DNA of 64,000 bases, taken from NCBI GenBank assembly GCA_963830495.1, contig CAWHMS010000001.1, positions 124,001-188,000 on the forward strand, given 5' to 3'. This document shows positions 1 to 7,336 of the stretch, piece after piece. Each line of letters opens with the position of its first letter. Positions within the stretch are counted from its first letter, which is position 1. A program made the translations under genes and the position numbers. The notes under the pieces are model-generated. The model made no database searches. It was not told the DNA's origin and worked only from the letters and a program-made list of their open reading frames with translations. This stretch comes from CAWHMS01 sp963830495. Lineage in GTDB: Bacteria; Actinomycetota; Actinomycetes; Propionibacteriales; Nocardioidaceae.

Positions 1-917
1 GCACCATCGAGCACCGGGTCGCCCACGTGGCGCTCGAGCAGCGCACGCTGGGGAGGCGACGCCTTCGCGTAGGCGCGGGCCATGAGCAGGGTGCGCTTGC
101 CCTCCCGGATGTCGTCGCCGCTGGGCTTGCCGGTCACCTGCGATTCCCCGAAGACGCCGAGGACGTCGTCGCGGAGCTGGAACGCCTCACCCAGCGGGAC
201 GCCGTACGACGACAGCGCCCGCAGCAACGTCGCATCAGCCTTGGCGAGCGCCGCTCCGAGTTGCAAGGGCCGCTCCACTGTGTACTTCGCGGACTTGTAG
301 CGCACGACCCGCATCGCGTCCGCGGGGCTGTGCCCCCGCGATGTCTGGGCCAGCACGTCCAGGTACTGCCCGGCCACCACTTCGGTGCGCAGCTTGTCGA
401 AGTACTCTCGGGCGGCCGCCAACCGCTTGGGCTTGACCTCGGCCCGGCACAGCAGCTCGTCCGACCAGGAGAGCAGCAGGTCGCCGAGCAGGATCGCAGC
501 GCTGGTGCCGAAGCGGGCGGCCAGCTCCGGGTCCTGGGGCGACGTACTGTGCTGACGGAGCGAGTGGTGGGCAGTGGGGGCGCCGCGGCGGGTGGCCGAG
601 GAGTCCATCACGTCGTCGTGTACCAGCGCGCTGGCGTGGACGAGCTCGATCGCGGCGCCGGCCTGAATGATCGGCTCGGTCACCTGCGACGAACCACCCG
701 CGGCGCGCCAGCCCCAGTAGGCGAAGGCGGGCCGCAACCGCTTGCCGCCTGCCACCGACTGCGCTGCTGCATCGAGCAGGGGAGCGAGGTCGGCGCCCAG
801 CGAGCCCAGGGTGCCCCGCTTTGCCTCGACGAAGGCGTGCAGGGTGCTGCTGATCGCGCTGCGGAGCTCGTCGGGAACGGGGTCCGTCGGGGTCGCCACA
901 GCAGTCGTCTCAGTCAT
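1..917 (-). CDS. Polyprenyl (geranylgeranyl-type) diphosphate synthase, 3' part outside window
   Basis: Trans-isoprenyl diphosphate synthase, which condenses IPP with allylic diphosphates. The 305 residues visible contain GGKRLRP (about 58-64), the first Asp-rich motif DDVMD (101-105) and the second Asp-rich region DDVLG (250-254), the Mg-diphosphate binding sites of this family. The C-terminus lies beyond base 1. The ATG at 917 follows a TAGGCT -10 hexamer by 7 nt, so the transcript is probably leaderless. It is divergent from metF. Chain length (IdsA, GrcC or CrtE type) cannot be decided from sequence alone. A phytoene-desaturase-like gene lies nearby but is not in the same transcript. Confidence 0.93.
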   Translation of the reverse strand, partial: MTETTAVATPTDPVPDELRSAISSTLHAFVEAKRGTLGSLGADLAPLLDAAAQSVAGGKRLRPAFAYWGWRAAGGSSQVTEPIIQAGAAIELVHASALVHDDVMDSSATRRGAPTAHHSLRQHSTSPQDPELAARFGTSAAILLGDLLLSWSDELLCRAEVKPKRLAAAREYFDKLRTEVVAGQYLDVLAQTSRGHSPADAMRVVRYKSAKYTVERPLQLGAALAKADATLLRALSSYGVPLGEAFQLRDDVLGVFGESQVTGKPSGDDIREGKRTLLMARAYAKASPPQRALLERHVGDPVLDG

Positions 918-924
918 CCTCGCG

Positions 925-930
925 AGCCTA
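925..930 (-). promoter_or_regulatory. -10 hexamer of the polyprenyl synthase gene
   Basis: TAGGCT on the minus strand, 7 nt before the ATG at 917. The spacing places the transcript start at or next to the start codon, and no Shine-Dalgarno sequence fits in between. Inferred leaderless promoter. Confidence 0.55.
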
Positions 931-1044
931 CCGCCGCCGCATCGGGCGGCCATGCGGCCGATCGCGGCGCAACCCGGCCGACCGGCAGGCGAGCCGACCC
1001 TGTCCGCCGTGCGAGCCGAGCGCCCGCGGCGTGTCCGGCCGACA

Positions 1045-1050
1045 TACAGT
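1045..1050 (+). promoter_or_regulatory. -10 hexamer of metF
   Basis: TACAGT followed after 7 nt by the ATG at 1058. This supports a leaderless start at 1058 rather than the in-frame GTG at 1031, which lies upstream of the -10 itself. Confidence 0.55.
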
Positions 1051-1057
1051 CGGCGAC

Positions 1058-1969
1058 ATGACCCGTGGACTGCCGTCCCGCCTGCCCGGCCGCACGCCGA
1101 CGGTGGCCGAGCTGCTGTCTGGAGGCGAGCGCAGCTTCTCGTTCGAGTTCTTCCCACCTCGCGACGACGAGGGCGAGCAGCGGCTGTGGCAGGCGATCCG
1201 CGAGCTCGAGGCACTGCATCCGACGTTCGTCTCGGTGACGTACGGCGCCGGGGGCACGACCAGGGACCGGACGGTGCGCATCACGGAGCGGATCGCGTCG
1301 GAGACCACGCTCACCCCGGTCGGGCACCTGACCTGTGTCGGCCATCCGGTGTCGGAGCTGCGGCGGGTCATCGGCCAGTACGCCGACGCAGGGGTGCGCA
1401 ACGTCTTGGCGCTCCGCGGCGATCCACCTGACGGAGCGGGCAGCCCGTGGACACCGACGCCGGGCGGACTCACCTACGCCGACGAGCTGGTGGCGCTGAC
1501 CCGATCGCTTGGGGAGTTCAGCGTGGGCGTCGCCGCCTTCCCGCAAGGTCACCGCGAGGCAGCCACGCTCGCCGCTGACACCGACGTGTTGCGGCGCAAG
1601 CAGCAGGCTGGTGCGGAGTTCGCGATCACGGAGCTCTTCTTCCGCGCAGCCGACTACTTCGCCCTGCGCGATCGCGCGGACAGCTCCGGCGTCGACCTGC
1701 CGATCATCCCGGGCATCATGCCGATCACGAATCTGCGGCAGATCACGAAGATGGCCGAGCTGTCCGGCCGCCAGGTACCGCCGGAGGTGGTCGGCCGGTT
1801 CGACGGTGTGACCGACGCGGTCGACGTACGCCGGATCGGCGTCGAGATCGCGACCGAGCTGTGTGAGCAGCTGCTGGTTGGCGGGGCGCCAGGCCTGCAC
1901 TTCTACACTCTCAACCGGTCCCGGGCGACCAGGGAGATCTACGCAGCGCTGGCGCCGGCCAGGGTCTGA
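1058..1969 (+). CDS. metF: Methylenetetrahydrofolate reductase
   Basis: Flavoenzyme reducing 5,10-methylene-THF to 5-methyl-THF for methionine synthesis. The 303 residues are typical of the family. FSFEFFPPRD near residues 27-36 is the hallmark N-terminal motif, VTYGAGGTTRDRT follows near 60, then LALRGDPP and the GVAAFPQGH barrel strand. The start at ATG 1058 is chosen because a TACAGT -10 lies 7 nt upstream. It is divergent from the polyprenyl synthase gene and convergent with the FAD oxidoreductase, whose stop is only 11 bp past the metF stop. Confidence 0.95.
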   Translation: MTRGLPSRLPGRTPTVAELLSGGERSFSFEFFPPRDDEGEQRLWQAIRELEALHPTFVSVTYGAGGTTRDRTVRITERIASETTLTPVGHLTCVGHPVSELRRVIGQYADAGVRNVLALRGDPPDGAGSPWTPTPGGLTYADELVALTRSLGEFSVGVAAFPQGHREAATLAADTDVLRRKQQAGAEFAITELFFRAADYFALRDRADSSGVDLPIIPGIMPITNLRQITKMAELSGRQVPPEVVGRFDGVTDAVDVRRIGVEIATELCEQLLVGGAPGLHFYTLNRSRATREIYAALAPARV

Positions 1970-1980
1970 GCGCTCACTGC

Positions 1981-3321
1981 TCACGCCTTGCCGAGGCGGG
2001 CCGCCACGTGCGCAGCGCCCCAGCCGACGTACGGCACCGACGCACCGGGAAACGCCGAGGCGCCGACGATCTGGAGTCCGTCGAGCGGCTCGATCAGCCC
2101 CGCGCGCCGTACCTGCGCTCGCCAGCCGTTCCATCTGATCCCCCACGGTGACCCGCCGCCTTCGGCCAGCACATCTGGCGGGCTCCTGTCGACCCGAATG
2201 ACCACGAGGTGCCGTACGTCGATCCCTCGTCGCGCCAAGGTGAGCAGCACGTCCTCCCGGCCCTTCCCGCGTCGCCACACCGTCCATGCGTGCGCTCCCT
2301 CCGGCGCCCGCCCCGTGGTGTGCAGCACCAGCAACGGGTCACCGGTGAAGACCACTTCGCCCGGCAGCGCAGGCAGACCATCGTCGTGGAGTCCCAGATG
2401 CGTCACCGCGCAAGGCTCTGCGGGCGTCGAGCCCGCGACCACCGAGCGCAGCCGAGGCGGTGCCGCGGCACCCAGCAGGCAGAGCAGCGCGCGAGTGTCG
2501 ATCGCCGACACGACGACGTCGGCCGGGATCGTCTCGCCGGCCGCTGTGACGACGCCGGTGACCCGCCGCCCGTCGGACCGGATGGCCACGACCTCGGTGT
2601 CGACCCGCAGATCGACCTTCCGCTCGGCCAGCCGGGTGACCAGTGCGCCCGTCACCGCCGCCAAGCCGCCCGGAGCGGACCAGACACCGAAGGCTCGCTC
2701 GAGGTATGCCTGGACCGCCTCGAACGCCGGCACGTCTGCCGGGGACGATCCGGCCAGCACGAACGGATGGGTCGCGATCGCCCGGAGCCGCTCGTCGTGC
2801 AGCTCCCGCCGGACCAGCCGGGCCACGGAGGCGCGGGAGTCGAGCTGTCGGGCGACGTCTCTCTCGCCGAGCCGCCGGCCGCCGTACTCCGGGTCGAGCA
2901 CCTGGCGCCGAAGCGCCTCCCATACCGGGCCGAGCCGATCGACGTACGCCGTCCACGCCACCGCAGCGGCATCACCGAGGACCGCTGTCATCGCGGTCAA
3001 CTGGGCGCTCCGCGAGCCGCCCGGCAGGTCCAGCGCCGAACCGTCCTCGAAGCGATAGCGGCGGATCGGGTCCCTTGCCGCCAGCTCAACGTAGTGCTCC
3101 AGCGGCCGGCCGGACTTGCGGAACAGGTCGCGCAGCACAGCGGGCAGCACCATCGACGCAGGCCCCGCGTCCCACTGGAAGCCGTCGCGCTCGACGGCCC
3201 GCATGGCCCCACCCGCTTCGGCGTTGCGCTCGCAGACGAGAACCCGGTGGCCGAGCTTGGCCAGCCGGGCGGCGGTAGCCATGCCGGCAAGCCCGGCACC
3301 CACGACGACGACATCGGACAC
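1981..3321 (-). CDS. Phytoene-desaturase-like FAD-dependent oxidoreductase
   Basis: 446-residue flavoprotein of the CrtI/amine-oxidase superfamily. The extreme N-terminus has the Rossmann dinucleotide motif VGAGLAGM (about 7-14), then CERNAEAGG, the usual end of the FAD-binding beta-alpha-beta fold. A central substrate domain follows, and the C-terminal GASAFPGASVPYVGWGA matches the second FAD-contact region of carotenoid desaturase-like enzymes. GTG start at 3321 has a GGAG ribosome site 7-8 nt upstream. The substrate is unknown. No other carotenoid gene is beside it, so a role in carotenoid synthesis is only a possibility. Confidence 0.85.
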   Translation of the reverse strand: MSDVVVVGAGLAGMATAARLAKLGHRVLVCERNAEAGGAMRAVERDGFQWDAGPASMVLPAVLRDLFRKSGRPLEHYVELAARDPIRRYRFEDGSALDLPGGSRSAQLTAMTAVLGDAAAVAWTAYVDRLGPVWEALRRQVLDPEYGGRRLGERDVARQLDSRASVARLVRRELHDERLRAIATHPFVLAGSSPADVPAFEAVQAYLERAFGVWSAPGGLAAVTGALVTRLAERKVDLRVDTEVVAIRSDGRRVTGVVTAAGETIPADVVVSAIDTRALLCLLGAAAPPRLRSVVAGSTPAEPCAVTHLGLHDDGLPALPGEVVFTGDPLLVLHTTGRAPEGAHAWTVWRRGKGREDVLLTLARRGIDVRHLVVIRVDRSPPDVLAEGGGSPWGIRWNGWRAQVRRAGLIEPLDGLQIVGASAFPGASVPYVGWGAAHVAARLGKA

Positions 3322-3378
3322 GTGCGTCTCCGTCAGCGAGGTGAGGCAGCGGGCGATGGGAAGGCGATGACTCTGCGG

Positions 3379-3966
3379 TCAGACATGCGCTGCTCCGCGT
3401 CTGGCCTGCCATCGCCGGAAGCCCCGGCGCACCAGTCCGAACAGCAAGATGACCAGCGTGACGCCGATCAGGAACAACGTGGTAGCGATCGCGAATGCCA
3501 GCCAGGGGTGGTAGACCGCGAGCACGACGACCGTCGCGACGGTGACGTCCTCCCCAAGAGAGACGGTGGCGTTGGTGACTGGCTCGGGCGAGGCGTTGAT
3601 GGCGAGTCTGAGACCGGACTTCACCAGGTGTGAGGCGAGCGCGGTGCCACCACCGACGGCGGCGTACCACGCCTGGTCGACGGTCTGCACCTCGCCGGCG
3701 AGCAGGTAGCCCATCATGGCGCCGACCGTCGGCCGGATCAGGGTGGAGATCAGGTCCCAGGCGGAGTCCAGGTACGGGATCTTGTCGGTGACGAACTCGA
3801 CGGTGAAGAGGCCGCCGGCGATCAGGAGCACTTCGGTGCTCTGCACCGCCTCCGGCACACCGTCGAGGCCTGCGTAGCGTCCGAGCAGGCCGGTGATGAG
3901 CACGACCAGGTAGGCGTTGATGCCGCTGGCCCAGCCGGAGGTCATCACGAGGGGCATCAGATCCAC
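3379..3966 (-). CDS. DUF4126 family membrane protein
   Basis: 195-residue multi-pass membrane protein matching the DUF4126 pattern: an N-terminal MTSGWASGINAYLVVLITG segment, a FVTDKIPYLDSAWD loop, a glycine-rich segment GGGTALASHLVKSG, and two C-terminal hydrophobic helices followed by an Arg-rich tail. The function of the family is not known to me. GTG start at 3966 lies 6 nt after a TAGAGT -10, so the message is probably leaderless. It is divergent from the secreted beta-propeller gene. Confidence 0.85.
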   Translation of the reverse strand: MDLMPLVMTSGWASGINAYLVVLITGLLGRYAGLDGVPEAVQSTEVLLIAGGLFTVEFVTDKIPYLDSAWDLISTLIRPTVGAMMGYLLAGEVQTVDQAWYAAVGGGTALASHLVKSGLRLAINASPEPVTNATVSLGEDVTVATVVVLAVYHPWLAFAIATTLFLIGVTLVILLFGLVRRGFRRWQARRGAAHV

Positions 3967-3972
3967 GCGGTC

Positions 3973-3978
3973 ACTCTA
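3973..3978 (-). promoter_or_regulatory. -10 hexamer of the DUF4126 gene
   Basis: TAGAGT on the minus strand, 6 nt before GTG 3966, with no room for a ribosome binding site. Inferred leaderless promoter. Confidence 0.5.
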
Positions 3979-4080
3979 GGGGGGTGGATCGGCCGACGTG
4001 GCGCCGTCTTGTGGTCGGCCGGAATCCCGGCCAGAGTGGGTGGTGACCCGATCGCCCGCACCCGACGAGGAGTCACCCCG

Positions 4081-5202
4081 ATGTCTGCACGCCGAAGCGC
4101 CCCGGCCGGACTCTCCGCTGCCATCGCGGCCGCTGCGTTGCTCACCGCGCCCACCGTCTCAGCTGCTCCCGGACCAGCCGGCGCCGCCTCACCCGCGGGC
4201 GTCGGTGCTGCCTCCGCCCAGGGGCGGCCGAACGCCGATCCGGACTGGGTGGTGCGGCCCACCGGCTCCGACCAGCAGTTCCGTGGCCTCGACGCCGTCA
4301 ACCGCCGGGTCGCCTGGGTCGGCGGCTCGGACGGACAGGTACTGCGTACGTCGGACGGTGGGCGCACCTGGCAGGACGTCTCACCTGATGGCACCGAAGG
4401 GCTGCTGTTCCGGGATGTCGAGGCGCAGGACGCCCGGCATGCGTCGGTGATGGCGATCGGTGTCGGCGACGCCTCCCGCATCTACACGACGTTCGACGGT
4501 GGAGAGAGCTGGACGCTCGCCTTTCTCAACGACGACCCTGCCGCCTTCTACGACTGCATGGCGTTCTGGCCCGGCGGTCGACGAGGCCTCGGCATGAGCG
4601 ACCCGGTGGACGGCAAGTTCCGCATCATCCGCACCGACGACGGCGGCCTGACCTGGCGGGTGCTTCCCGACGACGGTATGCCGCCCGCAGTGGCAGACGA
4701 GTTCGGCTTCGCGGCCAGCGGGACATGCCTGGCCACGGCCGGCGGCCGCGACGCATGGCTTGCCTCAGGTGGCGGCGCGGCCCGGATCTTCCACTCCCGC
4801 GACGGTGGTTTCACCTGGTCGGTGGCCGACGCACCCATCCCTGCGACGCCGGCGGGCGGGGTCTTCTCGATCGACTTCCGCGACCCGCGGCACGGCATCG
4901 CTGTGGGCGGCGACTTCGAGGCTCCTGACAACGGCGTCGACGCCTCGGCCTACACCGACGATGGGGGCGGCACCTGGATCGGCGGTGGCGACCTGGCCGG
5001 CTATCGCTCCGGGGTGTCCTGGCTGACCGGCTATCGGGCGACGGCGATCGCCGTCGGTCCCACCGGCTCGGACATCACCCACGACGGCGGGGTCACCTGG
5101 ACGGCCTTCGACCAGACCAACCTCGATGCCGTCGACTGCACCCACGACCGCGCCTGCTGGGCGTCCGGGCCGGAGGGCGTGGTCGCCGTACTCGACTGGT
5201 GA
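4081..5202 (+). CDS. Secreted BNR/WD40-like beta-propeller protein
   Basis: 373-residue exported protein. The start at ATG 4081 is preceded by a GAGGAG-like site and gives a signal peptide (basic start, alanine-rich core, cleavage around TVSAAP near residue 32). The mature part repeats Asp-box-like turns of the S-x-D-G-G-x-T-W type (TSDGGRTW, TFDGGESW, RTDDGGLTW, HSRDGGFTW, YTDDGGGTW, THDGGVTW), a propeller resembling Ycf48 or sialidase/YVTN folds. No catalytic sialidase residues can be assigned. Probably a cell-surface or secreted binding protein. A strong inverted repeat just after the stop could terminate transcription. Confidence 0.82.
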   Translation: MSARRSAPAGLSAAIAAAALLTAPTVSAAPGPAGAASPAGVGAASAQGRPNADPDWVVRPTGSDQQFRGLDAVNRRVAWVGGSDGQVLRTSDGGRTWQDVSPDGTEGLLFRDVEAQDARHASVMAIGVGDASRIYTTFDGGESWTLAFLNDDPAAFYDCMAFWPGGRRGLGMSDPVDGKFRIIRTDDGGLTWRVLPDDGMPPAVADEFGFAASGTCLATAGGRDAWLASGGGAARIFHSRDGGFTWSVADAPIPATPAGGVFSIDFRDPRHGIAVGGDFEAPDNGVDASAYTDDGGGTWIGGGDLAGYRSGVSWLTGYRATAIAVGPTGSDITHDGGVTWTAFDQTNLDAVDCTHDRACWASGPEGVVAVLDW

Positions 5203-5222
5203 CCTCGGCCCGGCCCAGCACC

Positions 5223-5275
5223 CGACTTGTCAGAACGTGAGCGGGTCAGAGCACGCTCACGTTTCTGACAAGTCG
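5223..5275. terminator. Long inverted repeat between convergent genes (bidirectional terminator or REP-like)
   Basis: Left arm 5223-5243 and right arm 5254-5275 pair over 21 bp with a single one-base bulge, around a 10-base loop (5244-5253). It lies between the convergent beta-propeller gene and the Ser/Thr/Pro-rich protein gene. There is no T tract, so a classic intrinsic terminator is not proven. A dispersed palindromic element is the alternative. Confidence 0.65.
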
Positions 5276-5311
5276 GAGGGAGAGGGGAGGGGAGGCGGCG
5301 CCGGCCGGTGG

Positions 5312-5890
5312 TCAGCCGATGCGCACTGTGACGGTGTTGGACGCCTGACCGGTTGCCGTGTCGACCACGCGGAACTCGTTGGCGCCGGTCTGGCCCGTCT
5401 CGATGTACGTCGTGAAGGTGCCGGCGCTGACGGACGCGTCGGTCGGGAAGTCGGTCCACGACTCACCCGGAAGCCGCCGCTGCACCTGGAGCACGGCACC
5501 CTCACCACGGCGGTAGGTGCCGGTGAGGTTGACCCGCTCGTAGGTGCCGGCCTGGCTCGGGTCCGCCCGGAGGGTGATGGCGGGCTCCCGCGGCCGGCGG
5601 GTCGTCGTACTCGTCTCGGTGGGCGTCGTCGGGCCGGTCGGGCCGCTCGTGCTCGGCGCCTCGGAGGTGGTGTCGCTGGGAGATGGGGTCTCTGACGGCG
5701 GAGTGTTGGTGCCGAGCCCGACCGGTGGCCCGGTGTCCGTGTCACCTCCCCCGCCGTCACCGCCCAGGCCGGCGACGTCCGCGGCCTTGATCGCGACCAG
5801 CCCGACGATGCCGCCGATGAGCAGCGCGACCGCCAGCAGCACGCCGACGCCCACCAGCAGCTGGTTCCGGACGGGACTGTTCTCGTCCAT
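5312..5890 (-). CDS. Membrane-anchored Ser/Thr/Pro-rich protein with Ig-like C-terminal domain
   Basis: 192 residues. One hydrophobic segment at about residues 9-33 (LLVGVGVLLAVALLIGGIVG) anchors it. A glycine-rich and then Ser/Thr/Pro-rich spacer covers about 42-98. The C-terminal 90 residues start at EPAITLRADP and look like a small beta-sandwich (VNLTGTYRRGEG, LQVQRRLPGESW, FRVVDTATGQASNTVTV), as in Ig-like surface domains. The N-terminus is probably cytoplasmic with an exported C-terminus. I recognise no specific family, and the function is unknown. Confidence 0.75.
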   Translation of the reverse strand: MDENSPVRNQLLVGVGVLLAVALLIGGIVGLVAIKAADVAGLGGDGGGGDTDTGPPVGLGTNTPPSETPSPSDTTSEAPSTSGPTGPTTPTETSTTTRRPREPAITLRADPSQAGTYERVNLTGTYRRGEGAVLQVQRRLPGESWTDFPTDASVSAGTFTTYIETGQTGANEFRVVDTATGQASNTVTVRIG

Positions 5891-5966
5891 CAGGCTGGCT
5901 CCCCCTTCGTCTCTGCGCTCGCCGCTTCATGGTCCCAGAGCGCTGGCCATGGCGACCCTGGTGGGG

Positions 5967-6491
5967 TCACGGCGATGTCGGTGCGGTCACGGCGATCTCG
6001 GTGGCTCCGGTGATCCGCCGCAGCTCGTCGTACGTCGTCGCGAACACCGCGTGGGAGTGACCAGCGGCGGCCCAGATCTCGTCGTACGACGCCAGGTCTC
6101 GGTCGAGATAGGTCGGGACCGGCATCGGGTGTCCGACCGGGGCGACACCGCCGATCGCCTGTCCGGTGTGCTCGCGCACGAAGTCGGGCGTGGCCCTGTC
6201 GAGGCGAGCCACGCCGAGGGTTGCCGCCGTGGTCGTCGTGTCGACGCGATGGGCGCCTGAGGTGAGGATCAGCACCGGCGCCCCGGCGGCATCGAACACC
6301 AGCGAGTTGGCGATCGCACCGACCTCGCATCCGAGCGCGTTGGCAGCAGCCTCCGCCGTGCGCACTCCATCGGAGAAGATCCGGACCTCACCGTGCGCAC
6401 CGAGGTCACGCAGCCGAGCGGTGACGGCGACGATGCCCGGGTGCCGGTGCAGGTCGGTCTCGGTGGCGACGTGGGTGGGCGGTTCGGTCAT
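5967..6491 (-). CDS. YbaK/EbsC-family aminoacyl-tRNA deacylase (ProX-like)
   Basis: 174 residues of the YbaK/ProX trans-editing fold, which hydrolyses mischarged aminoacyl-tRNA such as Ala- or Cys-tRNAPro. Family signatures are EVGAIANSLVF (about 56-66), the following beta-strand AAGAPVLILTSGAHRVD, and IGGVAPVGHP (about 113-122), the conserved glycine loop. ATG 6491 lies 7 nt after TACCGT, suggesting a leaderless message. Which tRNA it proofreads is not decidable from sequence. Confidence 0.88.
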   Translation of the reverse strand: MTEPPTHVATETDLHRHPGIVAVTARLRDLGAHGEVRIFSDGVRTAEAAANALGCEVGAIANSLVFDAAGAPVLILTSGAHRVDTTTTAATLGVARLDRATPDFVREHTGQAIGGVAPVGHPMPVPTYLDRDLASYDEIWAAAGHSHAVFATTYDELRRITGATEIAVTAPTSP

Positions 6492-6498
6492 GAGCCCG

Positions 6499-6504
6499 AC
6501 GGTA
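6499..6504 (-). promoter_or_regulatory. -10 hexamer of the YbaK-like gene
   Basis: TACCGT on the minus strand, 7 nt upstream of ATG 6491. Leaderless-type spacing. Confidence 0.45.
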
Positions 6505-6616
6505 TCCGACCTGGTCGACTCGGCCGACCTGCGTCGTGGCTGGACCTTGTCACGGGCAGGTGCAGGGGCAGGAAGGTTGACGCGGTGTCGGGGGATGGGT
6601 GTACAGTCGAAGTCGT

Positions 6617-6632
6617 TCGAACAAATGTTCGA
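6617..6632. promoter_or_regulatory. LexA operator (SOS box)
   Basis: TCGAACAAATGTTCGA is a perfect match to the actinobacterial/Gram-positive SOS box (CGAAC-N4-GTTCG). It sits at the centre of a longer perfect palindrome, 6609-6640, with 15-bp arms around AA. It precedes the DUF6504-dnaE2 cassette by about 230 bp, so this cassette is expected to be repressed by LexA and induced by DNA damage. Confidence 0.9.
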
Positions 6633-6640
6633 ACGACTTC

Positions 6641-6859
6641 GGTGGATCAGTTCGCCAGGACGGGTCCACCAAAGTGGCGGATCGCCACGGTGGAGATGGA
6701 CTCGACCCCCGTCTCCACCGGGCGTCCGCCGGACTGACGAGGGGGCGGTTCCTGGCTTCGCGCAGGGGAGTGCGTGCGGCCTGGGATCGTTGTCTCGTCG
6801 TCGTGATCGGTCGCTCCCCCGGCCCGCCCTTGGTGGTCAGCGGTGCAGAGGAGACGGTC
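6641..6859. other. Leader between SOS box and DUF6504, no convincing gene
   Basis: About 220 bp between the LexA operator and the first gene of the cassette. The frame of DUF6504 is open through it, but the peptide is low-complexity Arg/Gly and resembles nothing. It holds short inverted repeats, for example GGTGGAGA/TCTCCACC near 6690-6721. In many actinobacteria imuA and imuB occupy this place, and I find no trace of them in any frame. Confidence 0.5.
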
Positions 6860-7258
6860 ATGCGGATCTACGACGAGCCGGTCGACGTACGACGCGGCCT
6901 GGTCGGTGGTGAGGAAGCCCCCGAGCAGTTCATCTGGCGCGACAAGCTCTGGGTCGTCACCGACCTCGTGTCCCACTGGATCGAGACTGGTGCCTGGTGG
7001 GAGCAGGACGGTGTGGCCGAGCTGCTCGGCGTCCGCGCCGCAGGGTGGTCGGGCTCGTCGACACCACCACGGGGGAGTGGTCTCGACGAGCCCGACCGGC
7101 GGAGGGGTGCTGATCTCCTGGCCGAGCGCGAGGTGTGGCGGGTGGAGGCCGCGCGAGGCAGGCTCGCCCGGTTCCTCGGACCGCACGCCAGTGGGGTGTT
7201 CGACCTGTGCTTCGACTGGGCGGGAGGTAGCTGGACGCTGGCTCGCGCGCACGACTGA
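6860..7258 (+). CDS. DUF6504 family protein of the SOS mutagenesis cassette
   Basis: 132 residues. ATG 6860 has a GAGGAG site about 5-8 nt upstream. The N-terminal MRIYDEPVDVRRG, then FIWRDKLWVVTDLVSHWIETGAWW, and the C-terminal VFDLCFDWAGGSWTLARAHD are the conserved blocks of the small protein usually encoded directly before dnaE2. The function is unknown, and the context and SOS box imply a role in damage-induced translesion synthesis. The middle (about residues 63-80) is encoded by a 51-bp palindrome that keeps the frame, so this part is probably a dispensable loop acquired secondarily. Confidence 0.85.
   Translation: MRIYDEPVDVRRGLVGGEEAPEQFIWRDKLWVVTDLVSHWIETGAWWEQDGVAELLGVRAAGWSGSSTPPRGSGLDEPDRRRGADLLAEREVWRVEAARGRLARFLGPHASGVFDLCFDWAGGSWTLARAHD
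7047..7097. repeat. 51-bp palindromic element inside DUF6504 reading frame
   Basis: Arms 7047-7067 and 7077-7097 pair over 21 bp with one mismatch (15 bp perfect at the outer end, GGTCGGGCTCGTCGA and its complement). The loop is 9 bases. The total length of 51 bp equals 17 codons, so the element leaves the reading frame intact. Confidence 0.85.
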
Positions 7259-7336
7259 ACCGCTGCCACCGACCCGACCGGCCGGGCCGCTGCCGCCGAC
7301 CCCGACCACGTCCCTGATCTGATGGAGGCCTACGCG

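Noticed and set aside
27..1061. Open frame of 344 codons on the plus strand
   Set aside because: Antisense to the polyprenyl synthase, whose Asp-rich motifs are intact; the plus-strand peptide has no recognisable domain.
3322..3378. Search for tRNA genes in intergenic gaps, including this one and 45581-45745
   Set aside because: No cloverleaf or GTTCGANNC T-loop with matching acceptor stem was found in any gap by eye.
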